DNA from: Phycisphaerales bacterium
GTDB taxonomy: Bacteria; Planctomycetota; Phycisphaerae; SM23-33
DNA: 11,724 bases
NCBI GenBank assembly: GCA_003153915.1
Contig: PMBX01000014.1
Span: forward strand, 6,641 to 18,364
Direction: 5' to 3'
This document shows, piece after piece, positions 1 to 7,231 of this stretch. The notes under the pieces are model-generated. The model was given only the letters and a program-made list of their open reading frames with translations, did no database searches and was not told the DNA's origin. The position numbers and the translations under genes are program-made. How positions within the stretch are numbered: the first letter of the stretch is position 1; each line of letters opens with the position of its first letter.

Positions 1-2271
1 GCCCTGGCCTGCTCGATTATCGTGGCACTGACGGTGCTTCCGCCCGCGGCGCATCTTCTGTTCACCGGTCGCATCCGGGGCCGCGCGACGCGCGTGGTGT
101 TCTATTTGGCCGTCGTTATCGCGGGAGTCGCACTGGGGCTGAAGGCAAGCTGGGCGATCGGAGGCGCGGTGGTCATCTTCGGCGTTTACGGCCTGGCGAG
201 GGGGTTTATCCCGCCCCGGATGAACCGCTGGGCGCCGCTGGCGGCCAACATCGTCGCCCTGCTGGCGGTGATCGTGCTGTTGACGAGGGACTGGGAACCG
301 CTGGGGGCGCAACGGGGCCTGGGCGGCAATTTGATCTTCGTCGTCGTGTTGATCGGGATTCTGATGACGGCAGTGATGTTATTCCAGCATTTCTATCCCA
401 ACATCCTGCGATGGTGCCTGCGACACAAGGCTCTGTTTCTATCGGTCCCCGTGGCTATCCTGGTCATCGGGGCGGTCATCTGGCTGGGGTTCGACCGGGT
501 GTTCTCCTGGATCCCCCGGATCGAACAGACCGTCGGCATCGGTCGGGATATCGCGAGGTCCACGACGTTCTGGGTCCACGGCAGCGAGGCCTTCCCTGGA
601 CTGGGGCGCGAGTTCATGCCTCCGCTGGAGGAAGGCTCCTTCCTGTTCATGCCCACCACGATGGCCCACGCCTCCATCGGTGAGGCGCTGGACATCCTGC
701 ACAAGCAGAACCAGGCGATGGAGGGCATCCCGGAGGTTGAATCGGTGGTGGGCAAGATCGGCCGGGCGGAGTCGGCGCTGGACCCGGCGCCGGTGGGCAT
801 GATTGAGACGGTGGTGAATTACAAGAGCGAATATATCAGCGACGCATCGGGTCATAGGCTCAACTTCGCCTATGACAAATCCGCCGGGGCGTTCCTCCGC
901 GATGCCGCAGGCGGGTTGATTCCCGATCCTGATGGCAGGCCGTTCCGACAGTGGCGGGCGGGTATTCGCGGCCCCGATGACATCTGGAAAGAGATTCTTG
1001 CGGCAACGCAAATCCCTGGAACGACCGCCGCGCCGAAGCTCCAGCCCATCGCCGCGCGGCTGGTGATGCTCCAAAGCGGAACGCGGTCCGCGATGGCAGT
1101 GCGAATCAAGGGGCCGGACCTGGAAGTCATCGAAAAGGCCGACCTTGCCGTCGAGAGGATTCTCCGCCACACCGGCGGGGTGGAGCCTTCCACCGTGGTT
1201 GCCGACCGGATCGTGGGCAAGCCCTACCTGGAGATCGTTCCGGACCGCTCCGCCCTGGCCCGCTACGGCGTGGCGATTCAGCAGTTCCAGGACGTAGTCG
1301 AGGCTGCCGTGGGAGGTATGGAGGTGACGACCACCGTCGAGGGGCGCCGGCGGTTCCCCGTCCGCGTGCGATACCAGCGGGAACTCCGCGACAGCATCGA
1401 GGCCATCGGCGGAATCCTGGTCGCCGGGGCGGAAGGGGCGCAGGTTCCCCTCTCGCAACTGGCGGAGATTCGCTACGTCCGCGGCCCGGATATGATCAAG
1501 AGCGAGGACACCGCCCTGGTCGGTTACGTGCTGTTCGACAAGCAGGCCGGGCGGGCGGAAGTTGACGTGGTGGAAAGCGCCCGCGCCGCCATCGCCGCCG
1601 CCGAGGCCTCCGGGGACTTCCATCGTCCCGCGGGGGTGGAGATCGGCTTCGTGGGGACCTACGAAAACCAGCTTCACGCCTCCGCGACGCTACAGGTTCT
1701 GGTTCCCCTGTCGCTGTTGAGCATCTTCGTCGTGCTCTACTTCCAGTTCCGTGTCGTCAGCACGACCATGATGGTGTTTGTCGGTGTGTTTGTGGCCTGG
1801 GCGGGGGCGTTCCTGCTGATCTGGCTGTACGGTCAGCCGTGGTTCCTGGACTTCACCTTCCTGGGCGTCAACATGCGGGAATTGTTCCACGTTCACCCCA
1901 TAAACCTCAGCGTGGCCGTGTGGGTGGGCTTCCTGGCGCTGTTCGGGGTGGCCGACGACGACGGGGTAATCATGGGGACGTATCTGGACCAGTCCTTCCG
2001 CCGGATTCAGCCGGGGACGGTGGCTGACATCCGCGACGCGACGGTCGTCGGCGGGCGCCGACGCGTGCGCGCGGCGCTGATGACCACCGTGACCACCATC
2101 CTGGCGCTGCTGCCTGTTTTCACTTCCACCGGGAGGGGGTCGGATATTATGGTACCCATGGCCATTCCGTCGTTGGGAGGCATGACCATTCAAATCCTGA
2201 CGATGCTGATCGTGCCCGTGCTGTACTGTGCGGCCAGGGAAAGGAAATTAAAGAAGGGTAGCGCTAGATAA
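1..2271 (+). CDS. cusA: CusA-like Cu(I)/Ag(I) RND efflux permease (5' end missing)
   Basis: Inner-membrane permease of a heavy-metal RND tripartite pump; proton-driven export of Cu(I)/Ag(I) is the likely role. The frame is open from base 1, so the N-terminal half lies outside the window. What remains starts near TM6, then TM7, the second periplasmic domain, and TM8-12. All three copper-binding methionines of E. coli CusA (M573, M623, M672) have counterparts: ATG at 649, 799 and 1066. The first two are 50 residues apart as in CusA, and the GMIE motif matches M623/E625. The third is displaced by about 40 extra residues (bases about 820-1000). The TM10 proton-relay acid (CusA E939) is replaced by Asp in GVADDDGV (base 1957); the CusA K984 position is Ala, as in CzcA-type pumps where this Lys is also absent. 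Four extra hydrophobic segments lie between TM6 and TM7 (about bases 100-400). The Met triad favours Cu/Ag over Zn/Co; substrate is inferred. The stop TAA shares one base with the next ATG. Confidence 0.88.
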   Translation, partial: ALACSIIVALTVLPPAAHLLFTGRIRGRATRVVFYLAVVIAGVALGLKASWAIGGAVVIFGVYGLARGFIPPRMNRWAPLAANIVALLAVIVLLTRDWEPLGAQRGLGGNLIFVVVLIGILMTAVMLFQHFYPNILRWCLRHKALFLSVPVAILVIGAVIWLGFDRVFSWIPRIEQTVGIGRDIARSTTFWVHGSEAFPGLGREFMPPLEEGSFLFMPTTMAHASIGEALDILHKQNQAMEGIPEVESVVGKIGRAESALDPAPVGMIETVVNYKSEYISDASGHRLNFAYDKSAGAFLRDAAGGLIPDPDGRPFRQWRAGIRGPDDIWKEILAATQIPGTTAAPKLQPIAARLVMLQSGTRSAMAVRIKGPDLEVIEKADLAVERILRHTGGVEPSTVVADRIVGKPYLEIVPDRSALARYGVAIQQFQDVVEAAVGGMEVTTTVEGRRRFPVRVRYQRELRDSIEAIGGILVAGAEGAQVPLSQLAEIRYVRGPDMIKSEDTALVGYVLFDKQAGRAEVDVVESARAAIAAAEASGDFHRPAGVEIGFVGTYENQLHASATLQVLVPLSLLSIFVVLYFQFRVVSTTMMVFVGVFVAWAGAFLLIWLYGQPWFLDFTFLGVNMRELFHVHPINLSVAVWVGFLALFGVADDDGVIMGTYLDQSFRRIQPGTVADIRDATVVGGRRRVRAALMTTVTTILALLPVFTSTGRGSDIMVPMAIPSLGGMTIQILTMLIVPVLYCAARERKLKKGSAR

Positions 2272-4085
2272 TGCTGGCATTGCGGATCGTCTTTCTGCTG
2301 GTGTTGCTGTGCGTCTGTTCGGTGGGGCCTGGGTTCTATTTTCTGCGGCGGCTTAGGTGGAGTCCGCTTGAGAAGTTCTGCGGTTCCATCGGCCTGTCGC
2401 TGGTATTGCTCTATCTGACGGTGCACCTCGCCAACCTGCTGAATATAGGCCGTTGGATGCACTTTGTCGTATCGCTGGCCTGCTTGGCGTCGGTGGTGGC
2501 GGCGCGGCGGGACCTGATGGGGATGTTTCGCGCCCCCGCCGTGCGAGCCGCGCTGAAATGGTTTGTGTTCCTGTGGGTCTGGACGCTGGCGATGCTGATG
2601 CTCATCCGACACTATTCCGGCGGCGGATGGGGCGGAGACTGGCTGGAGCACTATCAACGGATACTGTTTTTCCTGGGCGATTGGCCGGAAGGAAAGTTGT
2701 TCACGGACGTCTACAAGCTGCCCGCCCGACCGCCGATGGCCAACGCCATCGCCGCGCATTTCCTGGGCCAATTGGGGCCGCCGCAATTCGAGCTTTTCCA
2801 GGTGGTCTTCGCGTTCCTGAATATGCTGGCGTTCCTGCCCTGCTGTCTGATGCTGGAGGTCCTGGCCCGGCGGGGGCGGCGGCGCTTGTTCGTGCTCGGG
2901 GCGATGTTGGCGCTGTCCCCGATGTTCGTGGAGAACGTCACCTACTCCTGGACGAAGCTATTCGCCGCCTTCTACATTCTCTTGTCCTTGTGGTTCTACC
3001 TTGCCGCGCTGCGCAAGGGAGACTCCCTCCGCCTGATCGCCGCCGCGGCGGCAATGGCGGCGGGGATCCTGGCCCATTACTCCGCCGGACCATTCGCGCT
3101 GTTCCTGGTCCTGCACTACCTGCTGTGCGCCGCTCGCAAGCGGCCGGGGCGGTGGCGGGAAATGGGTTGGGCGGGGGGATTGGCCGCGGCGCTGCTGGCG
3201 ACCTGGTTTGCCTGGTCCGTTGCGGCCTACGGGTTGAAGGACACATTAGCATCCAACACGACGGTGGGAGGCGCGGTCGGCCAGTCGGCGGGTGGGTATG
3301 TAAAGATGTTCTACGAGAACGTTGTCAATACGATCGTCCCGCACACCTTCCGGACGGGCACGAAGTTCGAGATTATCGTCCATGGGGCCAGCCCCCTGGC
3401 CCGCCTGCGGGAACACATGTTCCTGATCTACCAGACCAACCTGGTGTTCGCCTTGGGGCTTCTGGCCGGACCGCTTACTATCGGCCTGTTGGTGGCAGCC
3501 TTTGTAAAGGGAGGCAAGAAGACCGTCTCGGTTAGGCCGGCCAGGAAGGCGCCGCCCCCCGGCCGGTTGACGCCGGGTCGCTGGTTCTGGGCGGCGTTCA
3601 TCGTTTTCTGCGCGCTGGTGGGTATCGCCGTGGTAAGTCAATTGGAGGTATTCGGCCTTGCCCATGCGTGCCTACAACCGTTGATTTTGCTGGGCGTGAC
3701 TTTCCTGGCCGGATCCTTGAACCGGCTGAGCGCCTGGCTGCGTTGGGCGGCGGTGTTGGGACTTAGGGTGGATTTCTACATCGGGGTGCTGCTCCAGCAC
3801 TACTTTGAACACGCCCTGTTCACCACATTCATGGAGCATGGCCGCCTGACAGCCACGACGATTGATACTCCGGCATTGGGATCGGCCGCGGCGAGCAGTT
3901 GGTACGTCAAGAATGTCAGCGGTCTGACGTTTCTTGGCGATAGCGTGGGGGCTGCCTGGGTGGTCGTAATAGTGGCGATCGTGGTGGCCTTTGAGATATT
4001 GATGGGCCTGCTGATCTGCCGGTTGTTCTGTCAGCCGCGCGCCGTTGGCGCCGTCCGGCCCGCCACGCGCCTGCGACGTAAATAG
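2271..4085 (+). CDS. Polytopic membrane protein, probably a GT-C-type glycosyltransferase
   Basis: Protein of 604 residues with about 12-14 hydrophobic segments (e.g. 4-25, 37-57, 95-113, 174-198, 205-220, 228-247, 254-286, 300-319, 390-412, 438-457, 463-482, 561-586). The organisation resembles GT-C enzymes (family 39/Dol-P-Man type), which move sugars from polyprenyl-phosphate carriers to acceptors outside the cytoplasmic membrane. Supporting points are an acidic loop after an early TM (GDWLEHY, 122-128), followed by RPPMANAI (153-160), where GT-C proteins carry their catalytic Asp/Glu, and an aromatic YSWTKLFAAFY helix (225-235). A cytosolic basic, proline-rich loop lies at 413-437 and the tail is basic. 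I do not recognise a specific family, so the enzymatic role is inference, helped by the glycosyltransferase and sugar methyltransferase on the facing strand. The ATG overlaps the RND stop (TAATG), with AAGAAGGG 12 bases upstream as a possible ribosome site. The last 55 bases are also coding on the minus strand. Confidence 0.75.
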   Translation: MLALRIVFLLVLLCVCSVGPGFYFLRRLRWSPLEKFCGSIGLSLVLLYLTVHLANLLNIGRWMHFVVSLACLASVVAARRDLMGMFRAPAVRAALKWFVFLWVWTLAMLMLIRHYSGGGWGGDWLEHYQRILFFLGDWPEGKLFTDVYKLPARPPMANAIAAHFLGQLGPPQFELFQVVFAFLNMLAFLPCCLMLEVLARRGRRRLFVLGAMLALSPMFVENVTYSWTKLFAAFYILLSLWFYLAALRKGDSLRLIAAAAAMAAGILAHYSAGPFALFLVLHYLLCAARKRPGRWREMGWAGGLAAALLATWFAWSVAAYGLKDTLASNTTVGGAVGQSAGGYVKMFYENVVNTIVPHTFRTGTKFEIIVHGASPLARLREHMFLIYQTNLVFALGLLAGPLTIGLLVAAFVKGGKKTVSVRPARKAPPPGRLTPGRWFWAAFIVFCALVGIAVVSQLEVFGLAHACLQPLILLGVTFLAGSLNRLSAWLRWAAVLGLRVDFYIGVLLQHYFEHALFTTFMEHGRLTATTIDTPALGSAAASSWYVKNVSGLTFLGDSVGAAWVVVIVAIVVAFEILMGLLICRLFCQPRAVGAVRPATRLRRK

Positions 4086-4780
4086 GTCGTGGCGAAGGCG
4101 TAGAAGAACCATCGCAGGTATGCCGGCAGCCACTTGAGTATCCGAAAACGGCTTGCCCCGGCCTTCCGCTCGTACCATTTTGCCGGAACCTCGCCGATCC
4201 TCCAGCCGAGGCGATGGCACTTCACCAGCAACTCCAGGCTATAGGTGAAGCCCGCCGATGACTCCACGGGTATCTCCTCGGCCACTCGGCGAGAGAACAG
4301 GCGGAAGCCGTTGGATGGGTCGTGAGTGGGCAGCCTGGCCACGTAGTACAGCGCGGCGGCGGAACTTCGCACCAGCAATGCCTTCTGCCAGCGGCAGCCC
4401 ACCATGCAGCCGCCCTTGATGAACCGGCTGGCGGCGACGATGTCGCAACCCTGCTCGAAGAGCTTGTACATCTCGTCGACGATGGCGGTGTTGTAGTCGT
4501 CGTCGCCGGGGTAGACCAGCATCGCCGGGGCGTCGCTGAATCGCATTCCCGCCATCACGGCGGCATGGGGCCCGCGCGAGGGGTTCCTGACGGGGACGAT
4601 TTCAATATCCGATGCCCTGGGGTATTCCTTCAGGGCCGCAAGCGTGGAGTCTTCCTCGAAGTCATAACACAGCAGGACGCGAAAGGGAGTTCGGACGTCG
4701 CGAGCCAATGCGTCCAGGACCGGCCAGATGGACCGGCCTTCGTTGTAGACGGGGATGATGATGTCCAGTCGCCCTGTCAT
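4031..4780 (-). CDS. Glycosyltransferase family 2 (DPM1-like)
   Basis: A 249-residue cytoplasmic GT-A-fold glycosyltransferase. It probably transfers a sugar from a nucleotide-sugar donor to polyprenyl phosphate or to a growing glycan. Visible motifs: strand-1 DIIIPVYNEG (6-15), donor-site GDDDYN (92-97) in place of the usual DXD, AASRF (116-120) and PSNGFRLFSRR (155-165). No TM segment is clear; the C-terminal WLPAYLRWFFYAF (217-229) may be a membrane-associating helix and is followed by an Arg-rich tail. Length suits the single-domain DPM1/dolichyl-phosphate sugar synthase type. An in-frame TAG lies 18 bases upstream, and an AGGAG (4796-4800) overlapping that stop is the likely ribosome site, 15 bases from the ATG, so it is probably translated after the methyltransferase. 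The final 18 codons overlap the convergent membrane-protein gene. Acceptor and donor cannot be read from sequence. Confidence 0.9.
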   Translation of the reverse strand: MTGRLDIIIPVYNEGRSIWPVLDALARDVRTPFRVLLCYDFEEDSTLAALKEYPRASDIEIVPVRNPSRGPHAAVMAGMRFSDAPAMLVYPGDDDYNTAIVDEMYKLFEQGCDIVAASRFIKGGCMVGCRWQKALLVRSSAAALYYVARLPTHDPSNGFRLFSRRVAEEIPVESSAGFTYSLELLVKCHRLGWRIGEVPAKWYERKAGASRFRILKWLPAYLRWFFYAFATTYLRRRRVAGRTAPTARG

Positions 4781-4796
4781 GTCCGCGCTTTCGGAC
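4781..4796 (-). other. Small hairpin between methyltransferase stop and GT2 start
   Basis: Perfect 5-base stem GTCCG/CGGAC with a 6-base loop fills the gap between an AGGAG that overlaps the upstream stop and the GT2 ATG. Folding would shorten an otherwise long 15-base spacing, or partly mask the last G of the AGGAG. The repeat is visible; a role in translation is inference, and a stem this short can arise by chance in GC-rich DNA. Confidence 0.3.
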
Positions 4797-4798
4797 TC

Positions 4799-6064
4799 CT
4801 ACTCGACCACGCGAGGCCGCGGCAGGGGGATGATGAACTTGCCGGCGAAACCCTTGTCCCGCAGCTTGGGGATCAGTTCCTCGGCAATGTGCCAGCTCAG
4901 CAGCAGCGCATATTCCGGCTGATCGGCGAAGAGCCTGGACTCCTCCAGCACCGGGATGAGCGTTCCGGGCATGTACTTGCCGATCTTGTGGGAGCCTTTG
5001 ATCTCCACGACGCAATCGAGGATGCCCTCGTCCAAGCCTACGTAGGTTATCAACGTGCTTGCGCGGGACGGGGCGCTGATTCCAAAGACGCGATGGTTCT
5101 TGGCCTTGATACCCGCCAGCATGGCCAGCAGTTCCAACTTGGAGGCGATCACGTTGCGGCGGAACACATCGAGGGCCTTTTCGTCCAGGTTGGCGCGGGC
5201 TTCTTCCGCCAGCATCGCCGCCACCGACGGCTGGGCCTTACGCCTTCCGCGACGCGCGGCATAGACGCGGATCGACCCGCCGTGAGTGGGTATCCGCCGG
5301 GCGTGGACCACCTCCAGCCCGTGCATGTTCAGCAGGTATTGGAGGCTGGTGAGACTGTAATGGCGAAGGTGTTCGTGATAGATCGTATCGTATTGCACCG
5401 TTTCCAGCAGGCTCATGAGGTAGTGGGACTCGGAAATGAACAGCCCGTCGTCAGCAAGCAGCAGGAGGATGCTCTCGATGACCTCATGGATATCCTCCAT
5501 GTGGGCGAAGACGTTGGTTGCCGTCACGACGGCTGCCGGTCCATGGGCCTTGACGACCTGTTGGGCGACGTCGCGGCCCATGAAGGCGATGGTGGTGGGT
5601 ATGCCTCGCTGGTTGGCCAGCCGGCCCATGTCGGTAGGCTCGATCCCGTGGACGCGATGCCCGCCGTCGCGGAAGTTGCCCAGCAGCGTCCCGTCGTTGG
5701 ATCCCACGTCCACCACAAGGTCGTCGGCGCGTAGCGGGAAGAGCGATTGAACCTCCCGGGGCATTTCGGCGAAGTTCTCCCGCAGGATCTTCGTCGTGCC
5801 GCTGGAGTAGGGATATTCCGGCGGAAAGAGCACGTTTTTATCCACGATCAACCCAAGCTGGACCAGTTGGCATCGCGGGCAGAACAGCCACTCCGCCGGG
5901 AAGAAGCCCTCCTCGAATGGACGTTCCCCGATAACGTGCATCCGGTTTACCGGCGGCAGGTAGCCCAGGAAGAAGACCGAGCGGAGCGATTCGTTGTCGC
6001 AGATTTGGCAGCGGCGGACCAGGACGCTGGAACCGCTACCGGCAGCTAACTCGACTTTGGCCAT
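4799..6064 (-). CDS. SAM-dependent sugar C-methyltransferase (NovU/TylCIII/TcaB9 type)
   Basis: Cytoplasmic 421-residue enzyme of the family that C-methylates NDP-keto-deoxysugars. All three expected domains are present. The N-terminal zinc domain has CQIC (19-22) and CPRC (62-65). The Rossmann SAM-binding domain has VVDVGSNDGTLL (117-128) and IEPT (141-144). The YHEH motif (229-232) corresponds to the Tyr-His-Glu-His stretch containing the catalytic Glu/His in TcaB9. The C-terminal sugar-binding domain has RVFGISAPSRASTLITY (325-341) and HKIGKYMPGTLIPV (359-372); many relatives read APAKGNTLLNY at the first site. Length is normal. It is the first gene of a pair with the GT2 gene, which suggests it makes a branched deoxysugar for an envelope glycan or modifies a glycan precursor. 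The ATG at 6064 is preceded by GGAG at 12 bases; no better start is visible. Sugar substrate unknown. Confidence 0.9.
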   Translation of the reverse strand: MAKVELAAGSGSSVLVRRCQICDNESLRSVFFLGYLPPVNRMHVIGERPFEEGFFPAEWLFCPRCQLVQLGLIVDKNVLFPPEYPYSSGTTKILRENFAEMPREVQSLFPLRADDLVVDVGSNDGTLLGNFRDGGHRVHGIEPTDMGRLANQRGIPTTIAFMGRDVAQQVVKAHGPAAVVTATNVFAHMEDIHEVIESILLLLADDGLFISESHYLMSLLETVQYDTIYHEHLRHYSLTSLQYLLNMHGLEVVHARRIPTHGGSIRVYAARRGRRKAQPSVAAMLAEEARANLDEKALDVFRRNVIASKLELLAMLAGIKAKNHRVFGISAPSRASTLITYVGLDEGILDCVVEIKGSHKIGKYMPGTLIPVLEESRLFADQPEYALLLSWHIAEELIPKLRDKGFAGKFIIPLPRPRVVE

Positions 6065-6126
6065 AACTCACCGTTTCTCCAAAACCTCAAAGTGCCTCGC
6101 AACCGCGCTGTCACATATATGTTAGG

Positions 6127-6149
6127 CTGGCGGGACGTATCCACGCCAG
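6127..6149 (-). terminator. Hairpin in the gap between lipoprotein and methyltransferase genes
   Basis: A 9-base-pair stem (CTGGCGGGA against TCC-CGCCAG with one bulged A) closes a 4-base CGTA loop. It lies 32 bases after the stop of the lipoprotein gene and 63 bases before the methyltransferase start. No T-run follows on the minus strand, so it is not a standard intrinsic terminator; it could weaken read-through or protect an mRNA end. A 10-base palindrome, ACATATATGT (6113-6122), follows immediately. It is the most AT-rich spot of this 116-base gap and could hold a -10 element for the methyltransferase/GT2 pair, but I see no convincing -35. Confidence 0.4.
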
Positions 6150-6180
6150 AGCGGTGTACAACATCCAAAGTTAAACCTCG

Positions 6181-7050
6181 TTAATCTCGCTGGTAGGGCC
6201 GGATCTCCTCCGTCCAGCCGAAGCCCTTTTTCAGCTCGAACATATCGGCGGGGAATTCCGCGCCGCCTTGAACATTTCGCAGCGAGACGGTGTGGATGTT
6301 CTTGTCCTTCTCATACCCTACGATCTTTACCGGAAGGGCGGTCTTGTGATCCACCCACATCTCCAGGCGGGTGAAGTTAAGGTCCTTTTGCTTGTCGCGG
6401 CGGGCGGTCAACAGCAGGTAGTCCGTTGCGGGCGGGCCGTCAGCGGCCACCGCCGGCGAGGCGGCGTGGTAGTGCGACAGGACCTCCTGGGTCTTTTGCC
6501 CGAAGGGCAGCGGGGGAAAAGGCCCCTTGCCGATCTGAAGCGCGCGGACCTTCTGCCCGGGCGGGGCCACCTGGTAGCGGGTCAACTGCTTGATGCCGTG
6601 CTTGGCCTCGGCGGCCCACTGGCCATCGAAGGTGTAGTCCAGACGTTCGCGTCGGTTGGGGCCTTCGCCTTGGCGGAGCGTCTCGAAATGGATACGTATC
6701 TTCTCGTCGTCGGCCGAGAAATCGCGCTGGTATGCGACCCACCCGCTGCGCGTCTCGCTATCGCCCAGTTCGATCATCTCCACGTGGTAGTCGATCTCGG
6801 CGCGGATGGTGGGGTACATGCGCCCGGCCCGCTCGAGGGCGTCGAGTATCTTCACTGCCGCGGGATCATCACCGGCCGGTTCGGTGGCCGGTTCGGTGGC
6901 CGCCGTTGAGGCCGGTTGGCCGGCCAAAGGCGCCGGCGCGGTGGTTGGCCCGGTCGCGGCGGGGGTTTGCGCGCAGGCGGGCAATACCATCGCAAGCGAC
7001 AGCAACAACAGGACGACGGGGCGGTTTCGACGAGCGAACTGAGGCTTCAT
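6181..7050 (-). CDS. Lipoprotein with LolA-like domain
   Basis: The start at 7050 gives 289 residues and a clean signal peptide: basic n-region (RRNR), leucine-rich core, and a lipobox-like LPAC with Cys26 as the lipidated residue. Pro at -2 is unusual, so lipidation is likely but not certain. An Ala/Thr/Pro-rich tether follows (about 28-60, containing TEPATEPA). The rest resembles the LolA/LppX-type half-barrel: a helix with repeated aromatic and acidic residues, then strands ending in MWVDHKTALPVKIVGYEKD, a signature of LolA-like proteins, and FPADMFELKKGFGW. Such proteins bind acyl chains, or lipoproteins in transit. An ATG at 7074 would add eight residues before the signal peptide. GGAGAG at the right distance from 7050, and the signal peptide, favour 7050. 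It lies 161 bases downstream of the VTT gene on the same strand. Function is inferred from fold resemblance only. Confidence 0.75.
   Translation of the reverse strand: MKPQFARRNRPVVLLLLSLAMVLPACAQTPAATGPTTAPAPLAGQPASTAATEPATEPAGDDPAAVKILDALERAGRMYPTIRAEIDYHVEMIELGDSETRSGWVAYQRDFSADDEKIRIHFETLRQGEGPNRRERLDYTFDGQWAAEAKHGIKQLTRYQVAPPGQKVRALQIGKGPFPPLPFGQKTQEVLSHYHAASPAVAADGPPATDYLLLTARRDKQKDLNFTRLEMWVDHKTALPVKIVGYEKDKNIHTVSLRNVQGGAEFPADMFELKKGFGWTEEIRPYQRD
6874..6897. repeat. 12-base tandem duplication in lipoprotein tether
   Basis: Two exact copies of GGCCGGTTCGGT lie head to tail inside the lipoprotein gene. They encode the repeated TEPA of the flexible linker, a region where in-frame length changes are tolerated. 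Confidence 0.6.
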
Positions 7051-7106
7051 GTTTTCTATCTCTCCATTTCGCATGGAATGATACTACTCCACCATCCTGG
7101 TTATGT

Positions 7107-7231
7107 TGTCACAGGATTTTTTAGTGGTGCCACCCCCCAATCCCGTTTGCTTGGGGTGAATATCATCACCCCCAAACTACGCTTCGCTTCGTTTGGGTGT
7201 GGCACGCTTACCTACAATTTTATCTGTGACA
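7107..7231. repeat. Imperfect palindromic (MITE/REP-like) element
   Basis: A 125-base stretch whose two halves are imperfect inverted copies. The ends are exact 8-base inverted repeats, TGTCACAG (7107-7114) and CTGTGACA (7224-7231). Inside are GTGCCAC (7128-7134) against GTGGCAC (7198-7204), and at the centre TTGGGGTGA (7151-7159) against TCACCCCCAA (7166-7175) around a 6-base loop. The right arm carries a 7-13-base surplus containing a CGCTTCGCTTCG microrepeat. No protein is encoded and I see no clear target-site duplication. It fills nearly all of the gap between the VTT and lipoprotein genes, and its right end lies inside the VTT gene, giving its last six codons and stop. Read on the minus strand, the hairpin is followed by an A-run and not a T-run, so it is a poor intrinsic terminator. 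A non-autonomous mobile or REP-like element is the best reading; a structured intercistronic spacer is the alternative. Confidence 0.6.

Noticed and set aside
439..1677. 412-codon open frame on the minus strand inside the RND gene
   Set aside because: Antisense shadow of a well-supported CusA-like gene, with His/Arg/Gly/Pro-rich composition and no motif.
4322..5734. 470-codon open frame on the plus strand opposite the GT2 and methyltransferase genes
   Set aside because: Its translation has no recognisable motifs and is rich in His, Gln, Asp and Val, as expected from the antisense of GC-rich coding DNA; the minus-strand proteins have clear family motifs throughout.
6914..6925. TTGGCCGGCCAA palindrome, with a shorter relative at 11654-11663
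   Set aside because: Lies inside the lipoprotein tether codons; GGCCGGCC words are common in DNA of this composition and the two sites share no wider context.
7021..7050. Arg-Arg in the lipoprotein signal peptide as a Tat motif
   Set aside because: The surrounding residues (FARRNRPV) do not match the S-R-R-x-F-L-K consensus, and the core is strongly hydrophobic as in Sec signals.
7051..7074. ATG at 7074 as start of the lipoprotein
   Set aside because: It puts eight polar residues before the signal peptide; the ATG at 7050 has GGAGAG at good spacing and a normal n-region.
7123..7208. Inner palindrome as intrinsic terminator of the ABC-VTT operon
   Set aside because: On the minus strand the hairpin is followed by CACTAAAAAATCC, an A-run and not a T-run, so it lacks the required U-tract.
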